This document shows positions 1-7,912 of a stretch of 37,316 bases of DNA, one piece after another; within the stretch, counting starts at the first letter, position 1; every line of letters starts with the position of its first letter. The notes below the pieces were generated by a model. The model saw only the letters and a program-made list of their open reading frames with translations, did no database searches and was not told the DNA's origin. The translations under genes and the position numbers were made by a program. Source of the DNA: Chlamydiota bacterium (lineage in GTDB: Bacteria; Chlamydiota; Chlamydiia; Chlamydiales; 2-12-FULL-49-11); the NCBI GenBank assembly GCA_947478685.1, contig CANJWO010000015.1:1-37316 (forward strand). Reading direction: 5' to 3'.

Positions 1-21
1 ATAATTTTACTGCGTCTGTAT

Positions 22-207
22 CCCTTGGGTTCCATTCGCTTGCATCGCTCGTGTGAAAACACACGGCCTGCTTCAGCGCCGGCTAATGCCTAATGAAACC
101 CAAGGGCACATACTGTGTAAACTTATCAATGTAAATTTAATTCACTATAGACAGCATGTGCAATTGATTTTCATCAAGCATTTGCCGGCGGTCAAGCAGG
201 TCGTGCT
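22..207. repeat. Nested degenerate inverted repeats at window start
   Basis: Two inverted repeats are nested here. The first pairs positions 22-36 (cccttgggttccatt) with 92-106 (aatgaaacccaaggg) with one mismatch. The second pairs a 38-nt arm at 60-97 with 170-207, 30 of 38 positions matching, around shared cores CCTGCTT and CGCCGGC. A small perfect hairpin, GTGTG-AAAA-CACAC, sits at 51-64. The two long arms, read outward to inward, encode similar peptides (HGLLQRRLMPNE on plus, HDLLDRRQMLDE on minus), so this may be an inverted duplication of one coding fragment, possibly a mobile-element remnant. I do not recognise the family. No convincing gene lies in 1-242. Confidence 0.55.
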
Positions 208-242
208 TCGCAGTGATTTCTATCTGACCCTCTCTCCTCTCT

Positions 243-650
243 TTAGGGGCAATTGATTTGAATAGTAAAGGGAGCTGCCTGTGAAGGGAGCTTGATGCTG
301 GTTTTAACAGTGCTAGTTTCTAAGACATTAAGATTTGTAGATTTACTAATCCTTCTGTAACCTGATTTCATATCTTTTATGTATACTTTCATATAATCTA
401 TAAACTCTTTATCAACAGAATGAATGGCAATAAATTGTGCCGCGTTTGAAAATACAATGTTCTGAAAACTGTCTCCCTTTATTGTATAATAATACTTGCA
501 ATCTGTGCATGGTTTTGCGTTATATGCAGAGAGTTCTGCTATCGGAATAGAGACTAGACCACTGCTTTTTATTTTCTCGTCTGACCCAATGATCAGAGCA
601 GCTGGTTCTGATGAACTACCTGTATTTAAATGAAAAGATAATGAAGACAT
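243..650 (-). CDS. Unknown small protein, 135 aa
   Basis: I do not recognise this protein. The start at 650 is well supported: AAGGAA lies 4 nt upstream of the ATG. The sequence is polar and mixed alpha/beta in appearance, with a CxxC pair in the segment KPCTDCKYYY (around residues 47-56). There is no signal peptide or membrane segment. The last codons run into the repeat region at 1-242, with the stop at 243-245. It is transcribed divergently from the Ppx/GppA-like gene across a 301-bp spacer. It could be a lineage-specific protein or a small effector; nothing in the sequence decides. Confidence 0.6.
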   Translation of the reverse strand: MSSLSFHLNTGSSSEPAALIIGSDEKIKSSGLVSIPIAELSAYNAKPCTDCKYYYTIKGDSFQNIVFSNAAQFIAIHSVDKEFIDYMKVYIKDMKSGYRRISKSTNLNVLETSTVKTSIKLPSQAAPFTIQINCP

Positions 651-749
651 ACATTTCCTTTTGTTGTTACTTCCATATTGTAACTAAATTGGGGTTATTT
701 CAGATTCTATTCACTGCCAGAACGTTAGTGAAAAAACGATCAAAGTAGC

Positions 750-767
750 TTGTTATACTCGTAACAA
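750..767. promoter_or_regulatory. Palindrome in the 301-bp divergent spacer
   Basis: The gene-free stretch 651-951 separates two divergent genes. It contains a perfect interrupted palindrome, TTGTTA-tactcg-TAACAA, at 750-767. This is the shape of a dimeric repressor site, but no cognate regulator is visible nearby, so its role is a guess. The rest of the spacer is AT-rich with no open reading frame that I would call. Confidence 0.3.
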
Positions 768-883
768 TCTTTTAGAATTTACCCCTCAAAAAAAGCTTTA
801 CCCTTCTCACTCAGGAAAACTTTGTAACATTAAATAATTAATTATCTGTTTTAGGCAGAACTAAATCAAATTTTTTCTGTAAG

Positions 884-912
884 TGCTTTAAATTAGGCAG
901 CTGACTTATAAT
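884..912 (+). promoter_or_regulatory. Possible sigma-70-type promoter for the Ppx/GppA-like gene
   Basis: A perfect -10 hexamer TATAAT lies at 907-912, about 40 nt upstream of the GTG start at 952. The -35 region about 17 bp upstream (near 884-889) is poor. The AT-rich background makes chance occurrence likely. Confidence 0.3.
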
Positions 913-951
913 TTAGTGTGAATAATTATGTTTTTATTAAAGGATTAAAAA

Positions 952-2022
952 GTGTCTATTATGTCAAAAAAAATAAAATTAATATCTATAGCAGGCATGC
1001 TTCTTGCCTCAATTCTTTTTGTATTAAGTTTCTCTATCCCCTCATTTACGGGAAATAAGGATATTGTTGTACGAGCAGCTGTTGATATCGGATCGGGTGC
1101 TACTAAGTTAAAAGTTGTTAACGTTAACTTAAAGACCCAGAAAATCACAAAAGTACTAGCAGATGAGTCGTTTACAGTTCAGTATCAAGAAGAGCTTGAT
1201 AAATCAGATAATAATACTTTTAATGCATCCGTAATGAAAGAAGGGATTGAAGCCCTTAAAAAGAGCACCGAGATTGCGAAAAAATACGGAGCCGACAAGG
1301 TCGTTGCTGTAGCTACAGCTTCATTTAGAAAAGCGGCAAATGCGCAAGAATTTATTGAAACTATTAATCAAGAGACAGGAATTGTGGTCCATGTTGTAGA
1401 CCAAGATCTTGAAGGAGCTCTTGGATTTGAAGCGACCGCTGCTCAATTAGATGCAGATCCATCAAATATTATTGTTTGGGATATTGGCGGAGGAAGCTAT
1501 CAATTCTCTACTTTAAATGAAGCCGGAGAGCTTGTTGTTCACCGCGGTCTTGATGCCTCTGTTCCTTTTAAGAATCGAGTGATCAAGCAAATCAAGAAGG
1601 AAAATCCAACTGATATTCGAACACCAAATCCTCTTAGCCTTACAGAAATTAAAAAAGCAGAGTCTCATGCTATCGAAGTCTCTAAAAAAGTTGCCGCTGT
1701 ATTTAAAGAAAAAATAGCTAATCCTAATACTAGAGTTATCGGTATCGGTAATATCTTTGCCTATAGAATTTTCCCTCTTGTTGAAAAGAAAAGCATATTC
1801 ACTAAAGCTGAGCTTTCAGAGAAAGTTTATGATCTTCAAGGAAAAAAGGATTCTGATCTAGGTCCAGGTGATTATAATAACGTCGCAGTGACAAATCCAA
1901 TCCTTGTTCTCGGTTTTATGGACAACCTAGGAATTGATGAGATGGGCGTGATGAATATCAACAATGCAGATGGCGCACTTCTTTATGCCCCCTTCTGGAA
2001 TGAAGAGACTCTTCTTGCTTAA
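952..2022 (+). CDS. Ppx/GppA-family phosphatase-like protein with N-terminal export signal
   Basis: This belongs to the exopolyphosphatase / guanosine-pentaphosphatase family (ASKHA fold). Visible motifs are DIGSGATK (45-52), ATASFRKA (121-128), Glu154 in DLEGALG at the position of the family's catalytic Glu, and WDIGGGSYQFS (176-186). At 356 residues it has only the two-lobed core and no C-terminal HD or accessory domain. The GTG start is chosen because AAAGGA lies 8 nt upstream; the ATG at 961 is further away. Residues 9-30 form a hydrophobic stretch like a signal peptide or anchor, which is unusual because Ppx and GppA are normally cytosolic. A strong terminator follows. Enzyme activity versus sensing cannot be decided from sequence. 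Confidence 0.82.
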   Translation: MSIMSKKIKLISIAGMLLASILFVLSFSIPSFTGNKDIVVRAAVDIGSGATKLKVVNVNLKTQKITKVLADESFTVQYQEELDKSDNNTFNASVMKEGIEALKKSTEIAKKYGADKVVAVATASFRKAANAQEFIETINQETGIVVHVVDQDLEGALGFEATAAQLDADPSNIIVWDIGGGSYQFSTLNEAGELVVHRGLDASVPFKNRVIKQIKKENPTDIRTPNPLSLTEIKKAESHAIEVSKKVAAVFKEKIANPNTRVIGIGNIFAYRIFPLVEKKSIFTKAELSEKVYDLQGKKDSDLGPGDYNNVAVTNPILVLGFMDNLGIDEMGVMNINNADGALLYAPFWNEETLLA

Positions 2023-2048
2023 TTCTAATTAGCAAAAAATTGCATTTC

Positions 2049-2083
2049 AAGAGCGCCCTACCTCTCTCTGGTTGGGCGCTCTT
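2049..2083 (+). terminator. Rho-independent terminator after the Ppx/GppA-like gene
   Basis: A 10-bp perfect stem, AAGAGCGCCC (2049-2058) with GGGCGCTCTT (2074-2083), closes a 15-nt loop. It is followed by a T-rich run and sits 26 nt after the stop codon. It also lies just past the 3' end of the converging ankyrin-SET gene, so it may act in both directions. Confidence 0.85.
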
Positions 2084-2094
2084 TCTTATTTGAG

Positions 2095-3618
2095 TCAGAG
2101 CAAGCCCTCTAAAAGACTTTCAGCTTCGCTAAAAACAGATCTCAAATCGATTGAAATAAGATCCCTTGAATAGATGAGGGTAGCAATTGTTAACGCTTTT
2201 ATAATACCAACTCTTTCTGGTAAAGAGAGCAAATAGCCTCTTAATTCCAACGCCTTATCTCTCTTGTCTGCTTCAATTAGGGTCTTGTTGACCCTTAAAT
2301 ATTTTCTAATTAGACTAGGGATGATTAAGATTGCAGACTCCGTTCGAGGAAATAGACACTTAAATTCATCTGCCAATAAGAGTAAATCATTAACTTGATT
2401 AGGTAGAAGAATTTCTTCAACCCCCATTGAGAAAAGAATTGAAGGAGTGTTTAATATATATCTAAATTTTTCTAAACGTGCCATTTGTGTTACTCTACTG
2501 AGACTAACTCTTCCAGAAAGCAACTCTCTAAATTCAGAAATATTCCCTATTTCTTTAAGTACAAAGTCTCTAGTCTCTTTAGGTCTAACTTCAGAATAGG
2601 GTCCGATCTTAACGGAGTGGGCTCCCCCGTAATTAAAACAAAGTTGCTCCTTTGCGTCAATATCATCAATTGCAAGAAACATGTAGCGTATCGGAAGACC
2701 GTCTATATTTGGTATGCACAAATGAAAAACATTATGAAACCCATCATTAATTAAAGGTATTACATTCCTATGAGAAAGAGAGGTAATGTCACCCATAATA
2801 TAAGGATTTCGATCCTCTCTACTTTTCAATTTCCCTTGATATTCACCAATAAAACGTCCTGCTACAATTTTTTCCATTGCAAACACTCCATAACCACAAG
2901 AAGGAATCTCTTTTAAATAACACCTTGGCATTTTCTGTCTAAAAGTCCCTTCTTGAAAAATCATAGGTCTACTCTTGGGCATTTTATTCCACTCTTCCCA
3001 CACCCCATTCCATATGACTTCCTCACCCATTGCATTTTCTGTTATGAAATTAGCGCGTGTAAGCCCCTTAAAAACTTCATGTGTTAAAAGAGAGCTTTTA
3101 TCTTCACGATCTATATAAAAAAGATTAGTTGGTGTATCAGGGTCTACAGGAGCCGGATGACATAATTTAAGAATATTTAGATATGTTCCACCCTGCTTTG
3201 TGAGAGCTGTTTGATTAGCTCCACTAGAAAGAAGAAGTTCTATCATCACTCTATTTCCTTTCATGGCAGCATAATGAAGAGGTGTCCATCCCTGGCTATC
3301 AGGTAGATTAATATCCACACCTGCTTCAATAAGAGATTCAGTGACCCTGCAATTACCGATAATCACGGAAATGTGCAAAAAATTTAAGCCGCGTGAAAGA
3401 GTAGAAATATTTAACTTTGATTTTTCCAAACTTTCAATCATTGAAAGGGTAATAGTCTGCCTGATAATAGAAATACCTACATCGTGAGTAGAAAGGAGAA
3501 CATCTCTTATTTCAGAATCCATATGCGGAAATAGATTAACTTCATCCCATAATGCTGCGGATTGAAATAGATCAAGCGCACAAAAAGATGGATCAGGTGC
3601 TAAAGCTGGAGAACTCAT
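2095..3618 (-). CDS. Ankyrin-SET domain protein, candidate secreted histone or protein methyltransferase
   Basis: Eukaryote-like protein of 507 aa. Residues about 76-150 carry two ankyrin repeats (one with GWTPLHYAAMKGN, one with NFLHISVIIGN). A SET domain follows at about 236-335, with GYGVFAMEKIVAGRFIGEYQG at its start, INDGFHNV where SET enzymes have NHxxxPN, and EQLCFNYG for the ELxxDYG motif. SET enzymes transfer methyl groups from SAM to lysine. The altered NH-type motif leaves activity uncertain. The C-terminal 160 residues are alpha-helical-looking and unrecognised. ATG 3618 is chosen because AAGGA lies 5-6 nt upstream; the upstream ATG at 3666 has no Shine-Dalgarno. Ankyrin plus SET recalls Legionella LegAS4/RomA and chlamydial NUE, so a host target is plausible but inferred. 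Confidence 0.8.
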   Translation of the reverse strand: MSSPALAPDPSFCALDLFQSAALWDEVNLFPHMDSEIRDVLLSTHDVGISIIRQTITLSMIESLEKSKLNISTLSRGLNFLHISVIIGNCRVTESLIEAGVDINLPDSQGWTPLHYAAMKGNRVMIELLLSSGANQTALTKQGGTYLNILKLCHPAPVDPDTPTNLFYIDREDKSSLLTHEVFKGLTRANFITENAMGEEVIWNGVWEEWNKMPKSRPMIFQEGTFRQKMPRCYLKEIPSCGYGVFAMEKIVAGRFIGEYQGKLKSREDRNPYIMGDITSLSHRNVIPLINDGFHNVFHLCIPNIDGLPIRYMFLAIDDIDAKEQLCFNYGGAHSVKIGPYSEVRPKETRDFVLKEIGNISEFRELLSGRVSLSRVTQMARLEKFRYILNTPSILFSMGVEEILLPNQVNDLLLLADEFKCLFPRTESAILIIPSLIRKYLRVNKTLIEADKRDKALELRGYLLSLPERVGIIKALTIATLIYSRDLISIDLRSVFSEAESLLEGLL

Positions 3619-3820
3619 ACATATCCTTATAAGTTGTTTATTATAATTTAATTTAGAAAGAAGCATAACGATTTGCGTATTTATTTAGAAATTATTTTTA
3701 TCGATAGCGAGTGGGAGATTTTGCATCGATTCATTTTTCTTTTCCAATTTAGCAAATAAAAAGCACATAATTATATTTTTCTATTGAAGATATATAGTTC
3801 CTTTTGGTAACACATTACCC

Positions 3821-4690
3821 ATGCATAAAATATTAATCGGGCTACTTACCCTAACCCTCCCTTTTATATGGACAGGTGAAGGGGCAGACAGTTTTTTAGG
3901 TGGACTTCCCCTCTACTATTGGCAGCAAAAGGAATTTGTGAATTTTGGAGATTATCTTTCAGTTAAGATTGTTGAGAGAATATTGGAAGCGCCTGTAGTT
4001 ATCTATAAGAAACCAAAAGTGCCCAAGCAAAAACTTCTAGCACTTGGATCTCTCCTCTACTTTGCGAATACTGGCGATGTGTTATGGGGCACAGGATCAA
4101 ATAACAAATATCCAAACAAGGAGGACTACAATTTTACCGATCTTGATATAAGGGCGGTAAGAGGTCCTCTGACAAGGGCGTTTATCCAAGAAAACTTTGG
4201 CGTCGAATGTCCTGAAGTATATGGCGATCCTGGCCTGTTATTTCCTTTTCTATTTCCTGAGTTCAAAAGAAAAGAGAAACCAAAGCACCCTTATATTTTT
4301 ATTCCCCACATGTATGAAAGAAATTGGTTCTCGAAAGAAGATGGGGATCATATTGTTAACCCGACACAGCCTTGGGACGTAGTGATTGGAAAAATTTTAG
4401 ATAGCGAATTTGTAATCTCTAGTTCCTTGCACGGGCTCATTATTGCCGAAGCCTATGGAATCCCCGCTCGCTATCTCCGCCTTTCTGATAAAGAGCCTCT
4501 ATTTAAGTATCAAGATTACTACTATGCCACGGGGAGACCTGACTTCGCCTTTGCAACATCCGTTGAAGAAGCTATGCGGCTTGGCGGAGAACCTCCGGCA
4601 CAATTTGAACCCGAGCGTCTATATGATGCCTTCCCTTTTGAATTTTGGCCAAATATACATTTTCAAAAACCCTCTTTTGATCGGCTCTAA
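3821..4690 (+). CDS. ExoV-like polysaccharide pyruvyltransferase with signal sequence
   Basis: Polysaccharide pyruvyltransferase family (289 aa), which moves pyruvate from PEP onto a sugar to form a ketal. The domain begins at about residue 30 with LPLYYWQQKEFVNFGDYLS, the ExoV-type opening. It continues with AVRGPLTR, GDPGLLFPF, and the conserved SSSLHGLIIAEAYGIP near the C-terminus. Residues 4-18 are hydrophobic and look like a signal peptide or anchor; no later in-frame Met precedes the domain, so the hydrophobic lead belongs to the protein. This is odd, since PEP is cytosolic. The stop and the next start share one base (TAATG), indicating translational coupling to three GH130-like genes. 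No clear Shine-Dalgarno precedes the start. Confidence 0.78.
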   Translation: MHKILIGLLTLTLPFIWTGEGADSFLGGLPLYYWQQKEFVNFGDYLSVKIVERILEAPVVIYKKPKVPKQKLLALGSLLYFANTGDVLWGTGSNNKYPNKEDYNFTDLDIRAVRGPLTRAFIQENFGVECPEVYGDPGLLFPFLFPEFKRKEKPKHPYIFIPHMYERNWFSKEDGDHIVNPTQPWDVVIGKILDSEFVISSSLHGLIIAEAYGIPARYLRLSDKEPLFKYQDYYYATGRPDFAFATSVEEAMRLGGEPPAQFEPERLYDAFPFEFWPNIHFQKPSFDRL

Positions 4691-5727
4691 TGACAAAGTA
4701 TTTGAGTAAATTGCTTTGGCTTTCAATAATTACCAAGATAATAGTTATTAATGGTAATCCTTTAACCAATTTAGAAGAGAATATCGATAGCTTTATCATC
4801 GAAGAAAAACAGATTGTTATTCCTGGATATCCTGGTGCTTTTAACCCTTCAATCATCCGCTGGGAAGATGGAAGACTTCTATTGATCTTTCGGGTCAGAG
4901 ATCCACTAACCCGATCGACTCACTTGATGGGTTTTGTCTGGCTGAATGAAGACTTTGAGCTAGAAGGTGACCCTATCCTTCTCACTATCTATGGGGACCG
5001 CCCGTTAAAAATTTCGAAAGCGCAAGATCCCCGTCTCATTAAGTCGGGAGATTACTATTATATTGCATACAACAACATACTTAACGATAATGATTTGGAA
5101 ACGCGCCGAATGGTTATCTGCCCTCTAAACTATCAAGACGGGCGCTTTTTTATTGTTGCACCTGACTATATTCTCTCTTTTGTAGGCGATTCAAAAAATT
5201 GGATAGAAAAAAACTGGGCCCCCTTTGATTATAAGGGAGAGCTACACTTTTCATATAGCTTCAATCCTCACCGAGTCTTCAAGCTTTCGGAGCAAAAAAA
5301 CAAATGTGACACTGTAGCAGTTTCAAAAGCAAATATTAATTGGAAATGGGGTGAGTTGCGCGGCGGAACCCCTTCACTTCTTGATGGAGATCACTATCTA
5401 GGTTTCTTTCATTCATTTATAAATATGAAAAGTGTTCAGTCAAATGGGGAAAAAATTTCCCACTATTTTATGGGAGCTTACCTTTTTGAATCTAAATATC
5501 CATTTGCATTAACTCACATCAGCCCTAAGCCGATCATTGGGCATACTTTTTATACCCCACCCGATTATCCAACTTGGAAGCCCTTAAGAGCTATTTTTCC
5601 AAGTGGATTTGTTTTCAATGACGACTTTATTTGGGTCGTTTATGGAAGACAGGATCATGAATGTTGGGTCGTTAAACTTGATAAGAAATCTCTAATGAAC
5701 AGCCTACTCCCGGTGTTAAATGATTAG
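4690..5727 (+). CDS. Exported GH130/GT108-like beta-propeller protein, paralogue A
   Basis: First of three tandem paralogues (345 aa). The landmarks fit the GH130 glycoside-phosphorylase family and its GT108 relatives: AFNPSIIRW (50-58), AQDPRLI (111-117) with Asp113 aligned to the general-acid Asp of the GH130 EDPR motif, EKNWAPF (173-179), GELRGGTPSL (221-230) then FFHS, and C-terminal YGRQDHECWVVKLDK. GH130 enzymes phosphorolyse or hydrolyse beta-mannosides; the substrate here is unknown. Residues 6-21 are hydrophobic, consistent with export or anchoring, which fits poorly with phosphate-dependent chemistry and suggests hydrolysis or transfer instead. It overlaps the pyruvyltransferase by 1 nt and paralogue B by 8 nt. 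Family assignment is by motif only. Confidence 0.7.
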   Translation: MTKYLSKLLWLSIITKIIVINGNPLTNLEENIDSFIIEEKQIVIPGYPGAFNPSIIRWEDGRLLLIFRVRDPLTRSTHLMGFVWLNEDFELEGDPILLTIYGDRPLKISKAQDPRLIKSGDYYYIAYNNILNDNDLETRRMVICPLNYQDGRFFIVAPDYILSFVGDSKNWIEKNWAPFDYKGELHFSYSFNPHRVFKLSEQKNKCDTVAVSKANINWKWGELRGGTPSLLDGDHYLGFFHSFINMKSVQSNGEKISHYFMGAYLFESKYPFALTHISPKPIIGHTFYTPPDYPTWKPLRAIFPSGFVFNDDFIWVVYGRQDHECWVVKLDKKSLMNSLLPVLND

Positions 5728-6739
5728 ACTACTCCTCTGTTGTACCCTCTTAATGATTGAAGCCTGTGCAAATCTTGAAGAGTTTCCTTCACCTTTTATC
5801 ATTGAGTCCAAACAAATCCACATTACCGAATATCCAAATGCTTTTAATCCCTCAATTGTTAGGTGGCGAGGCAAACTACTGCTCAGCTTTCGTAACATCT
5901 CCAATCCGAAGGATTCGTACAATTCTTCGGATATAGGATTGGCTTGGGTAGATGATGATTTTCAAATTATCGGCCGTCCCCAAATTTTACATTTAACTAA
6001 AAAAGGTCTTAAACCTTATCACAGAGCCGAAGACGCTCGTCTTATCGATGTTGGAGGACATCTTTTTATGATTTACTCCGATAACGAGGATACCATCATT
6101 TCTAAAGGTGGTTATAGAGTTTACATCATAGAATTAATAGAACAAAATGGTAAGTTTATCATCCTTAGCAAAGAAAAACTGGAACGGTATGAGGGGGAAA
6201 ACCCATCGTTGCGTGAAAAAAACTGGACTCCTTTTAACTATAAAGGGACCCTTTTTCTCTCATATAGTTTAAATCCCCATTTGGTCTTAAAACCTTTAAT
6301 GGGAACAGGAGATTGCGAAACATTTACCCTTTCAAACAGATCTCTACCAGATTGGTCATGGGGAGAGCTCCGTGGAGGGACTCAAAGCTTACGAGTAGGA
6401 AATCGCTACCTAACATTCTTTCACACCTGCCTACAGACAAATTCCGAGCATTCTGATGGCAAGGATATGCTCCATTACTTTATGGGAGCCTGCACATTTG
6501 AAGGTGAGCCTCCATTTGCAATGACAGACATTAGCCCTGAGCCAATTATTGGCAGAGGATTTTTTTCAGGAACTATTTATAAACAATATTGGGGGTCTTG
6601 GCGTGGCATTTTTCCAGGTGGATTCATTTTTGATGATACAAACATACACATCGTCTTTGGCAGACAAAATCGCGAGCTTTGGATGGTTAAACTTGATAAA
6701 AAAGGGCTACTTGAAAGTCTCATTCCTGTTTCTAATTAG
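5720..6739 (+). CDS. Exported GH130/GT108-like beta-propeller protein, paralogue B
   Basis: Second paralogue (339 aa). It opens with a short hydrophobic signal (residues 2-16) ending IEACAN; Cys16 could make it a lipoprotein, though the Glu at -2 is unusual. Landmarks match paralogue A: AFNPSIVRW (41-49), AEDARLI (103-109) with Asp105, EKNWTPF (166-172), WGELRGGTQSL, and YGRQ replaced by FGRQNRELWMVKLDK at the C-terminus. The start overlaps the end of paralogue A by 8 nt, so translation is probably coupled. The three copies differ mostly between motifs, as in old tandem duplicates with divergent substrates. Confidence 0.7.
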   Translation: MIRLLLCCTLLMIEACANLEEFPSPFIIESKQIHITEYPNAFNPSIVRWRGKLLLSFRNISNPKDSYNSSDIGLAWVDDDFQIIGRPQILHLTKKGLKPYHRAEDARLIDVGGHLFMIYSDNEDTIISKGGYRVYIIELIEQNGKFIILSKEKLERYEGENPSLREKNWTPFNYKGTLFLSYSLNPHLVLKPLMGTGDCETFTLSNRSLPDWSWGELRGGTQSLRVGNRYLTFFHTCLQTNSEHSDGKDMLHYFMGACTFEGEPPFAMTDISPEPIIGRGFFSGTIYKQYWGSWRGIFPGGFIFDDTNIHIVFGRQNRELWMVKLDKKGLLESLIPVSN

Positions 6740-7766
6740 TATTTTCCCCATGTTCGCAAATACAGTTAATTTGGAAAATAGGATTCAAGATTTTATGCTT
6801 GAGACAAAACAGATCGAGATTCCTGGTCATCCTCTAGCATTTAACGCTTCCATTGTAAATTGGAGAGGAGCTCTTATTCTCAGTTTTCGAGAAATTCCAC
6901 TTCCATATGAGGCCTTTGATTCTTCGATCCAATCATCAAGTCTCTCTCGCGTTGGTCTTGTATTTTTAAATGATGATCTCTCAATAGATGGAACGCCCTA
7001 TATATTAGATCTCCCTGGGGCAACCTTTGAAGGGGAAATTCTTGCCCGTTCAGAAGATGCAAGATTGATTAATGTGGATGAGCATCTCTATATTGTTTAT
7101 AGCGATAATATTAATGAGACAGTGACTGAGGGCGGCTTCAGAATGCATGTAGGAGAGCTCGACTTTGATGGCCATCGCTTTTCACTAAATAGACTCGAAT
7201 CCTTAACTGATTTTCCAGATGCTTCTCCTAAAAGACGGGAAAAAAACTGGGTCCCCTTCGACTACCAAGGAGACTTATTATTAGCCTATAGTATTCTTCC
7301 TCATAAAATATTAAATCCCCTTCTTGATGGATCGGAAAAATGCGAACTGCTAGCCTACACCTCTTCTGATATTTCGTGGATATGGGGCGAACTTCGAGGT
7401 GGCACGCCTGCACTACGCAATGGAGACGAATACCTCTCCTTTTTTCACTCCTCAATCAACATTGCAACAGATCATTCTGACGGTCAGACTATCCCCCACT
7501 ATTTTATCGGAGCCTACACTTTTGAAAAGGACTCCCCTTTTACCATTACTCAGATAAGTCCAGAGCCAATTATTGGTAAAAATTTCTATATCGGACGAAC
7601 ATATACTCCCTACTGGCATCCAGTACGAGTTGTCTTCCCTTGTGGATTTGTCTTCCATGACAACTCCATTTTGCTTGCATATGGACGGCAAGACCACGAA
7701 ATCTGGATTGCAAAAATTGATAAAGCCGGACTTTTAAACAGCTTAGTCCCTGTTTCAACAAAATAA
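6711..7766 (+). CDS. Exported GH130/GT108-like beta-propeller protein, paralogue C, TTG start
   Basis: Third paralogue, 351 aa from the proposed TTG. An ATG at 6549 is also in frame but would add 54 residues read through the body of paralogue B that resemble nothing in A or B. TTG 6711 gives a normal signal peptide (KVSFLFLISIFPMFA) and has AAAGGG 4 nt upstream, with a 29-nt overlap with gene B. Conserved landmarks are AFNASIVNW, SEDARLI (114-120) with Asp116, EKNWVPF, WGELRGGTPAL then FFHS, and YGRQDHEIWIAKIDK. It is the last gene of the operon. Role as for its paralogues: probable exported glycan-active enzyme. Confidence 0.7.
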   Translation: MKVSFLFLISIFPMFANTVNLENRIQDFMLETKQIEIPGHPLAFNASIVNWRGALILSFREIPLPYEAFDSSIQSSSLSRVGLVFLNDDLSIDGTPYILDLPGATFEGEILARSEDARLINVDEHLYIVYSDNINETVTEGGFRMHVGELDFDGHRFSLNRLESLTDFPDASPKRREKNWVPFDYQGDLLLAYSILPHKILNPLLDGSEKCELLAYTSSDISWIWGELRGGTPALRNGDEYLSFFHSSINIATDHSDGQTIPHYFIGAYTFEKDSPFTITQISPEPIIGKNFYIGRTYTPYWHPVRVVFPCGFVFHDNSILLAYGRQDHEIWIAKIDKAGLLNSLVPVSTK

Positions 7767-7912
7767 CAGAGACTAGAGGATGTTTTCAAAATCGGCCAAT
7801 CTGACTAGAATCAAATATTTGTCCACAAGCAAATGCTCATAAACTTGAGGTAAATTTGGTCTATTTCTATTATAGGTTACGCAAAAAGTCTAAGAAACTC
7901 TAAACTTAAATT

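Noticed and set aside
53..256. 67-aa plus-strand reading frame at the window start
   Set aside because: It has no Shine-Dalgarno, lies within inverted repeats and overlaps the 3' end of the well-supported minus-strand gene; more likely a repeat-derived fragment.
6549..6710. Upstream ATG extension of the third GH130-like gene
   Set aside because: The extra 54 residues come from reading the body of paralogue B in another frame and match neither paralogue.
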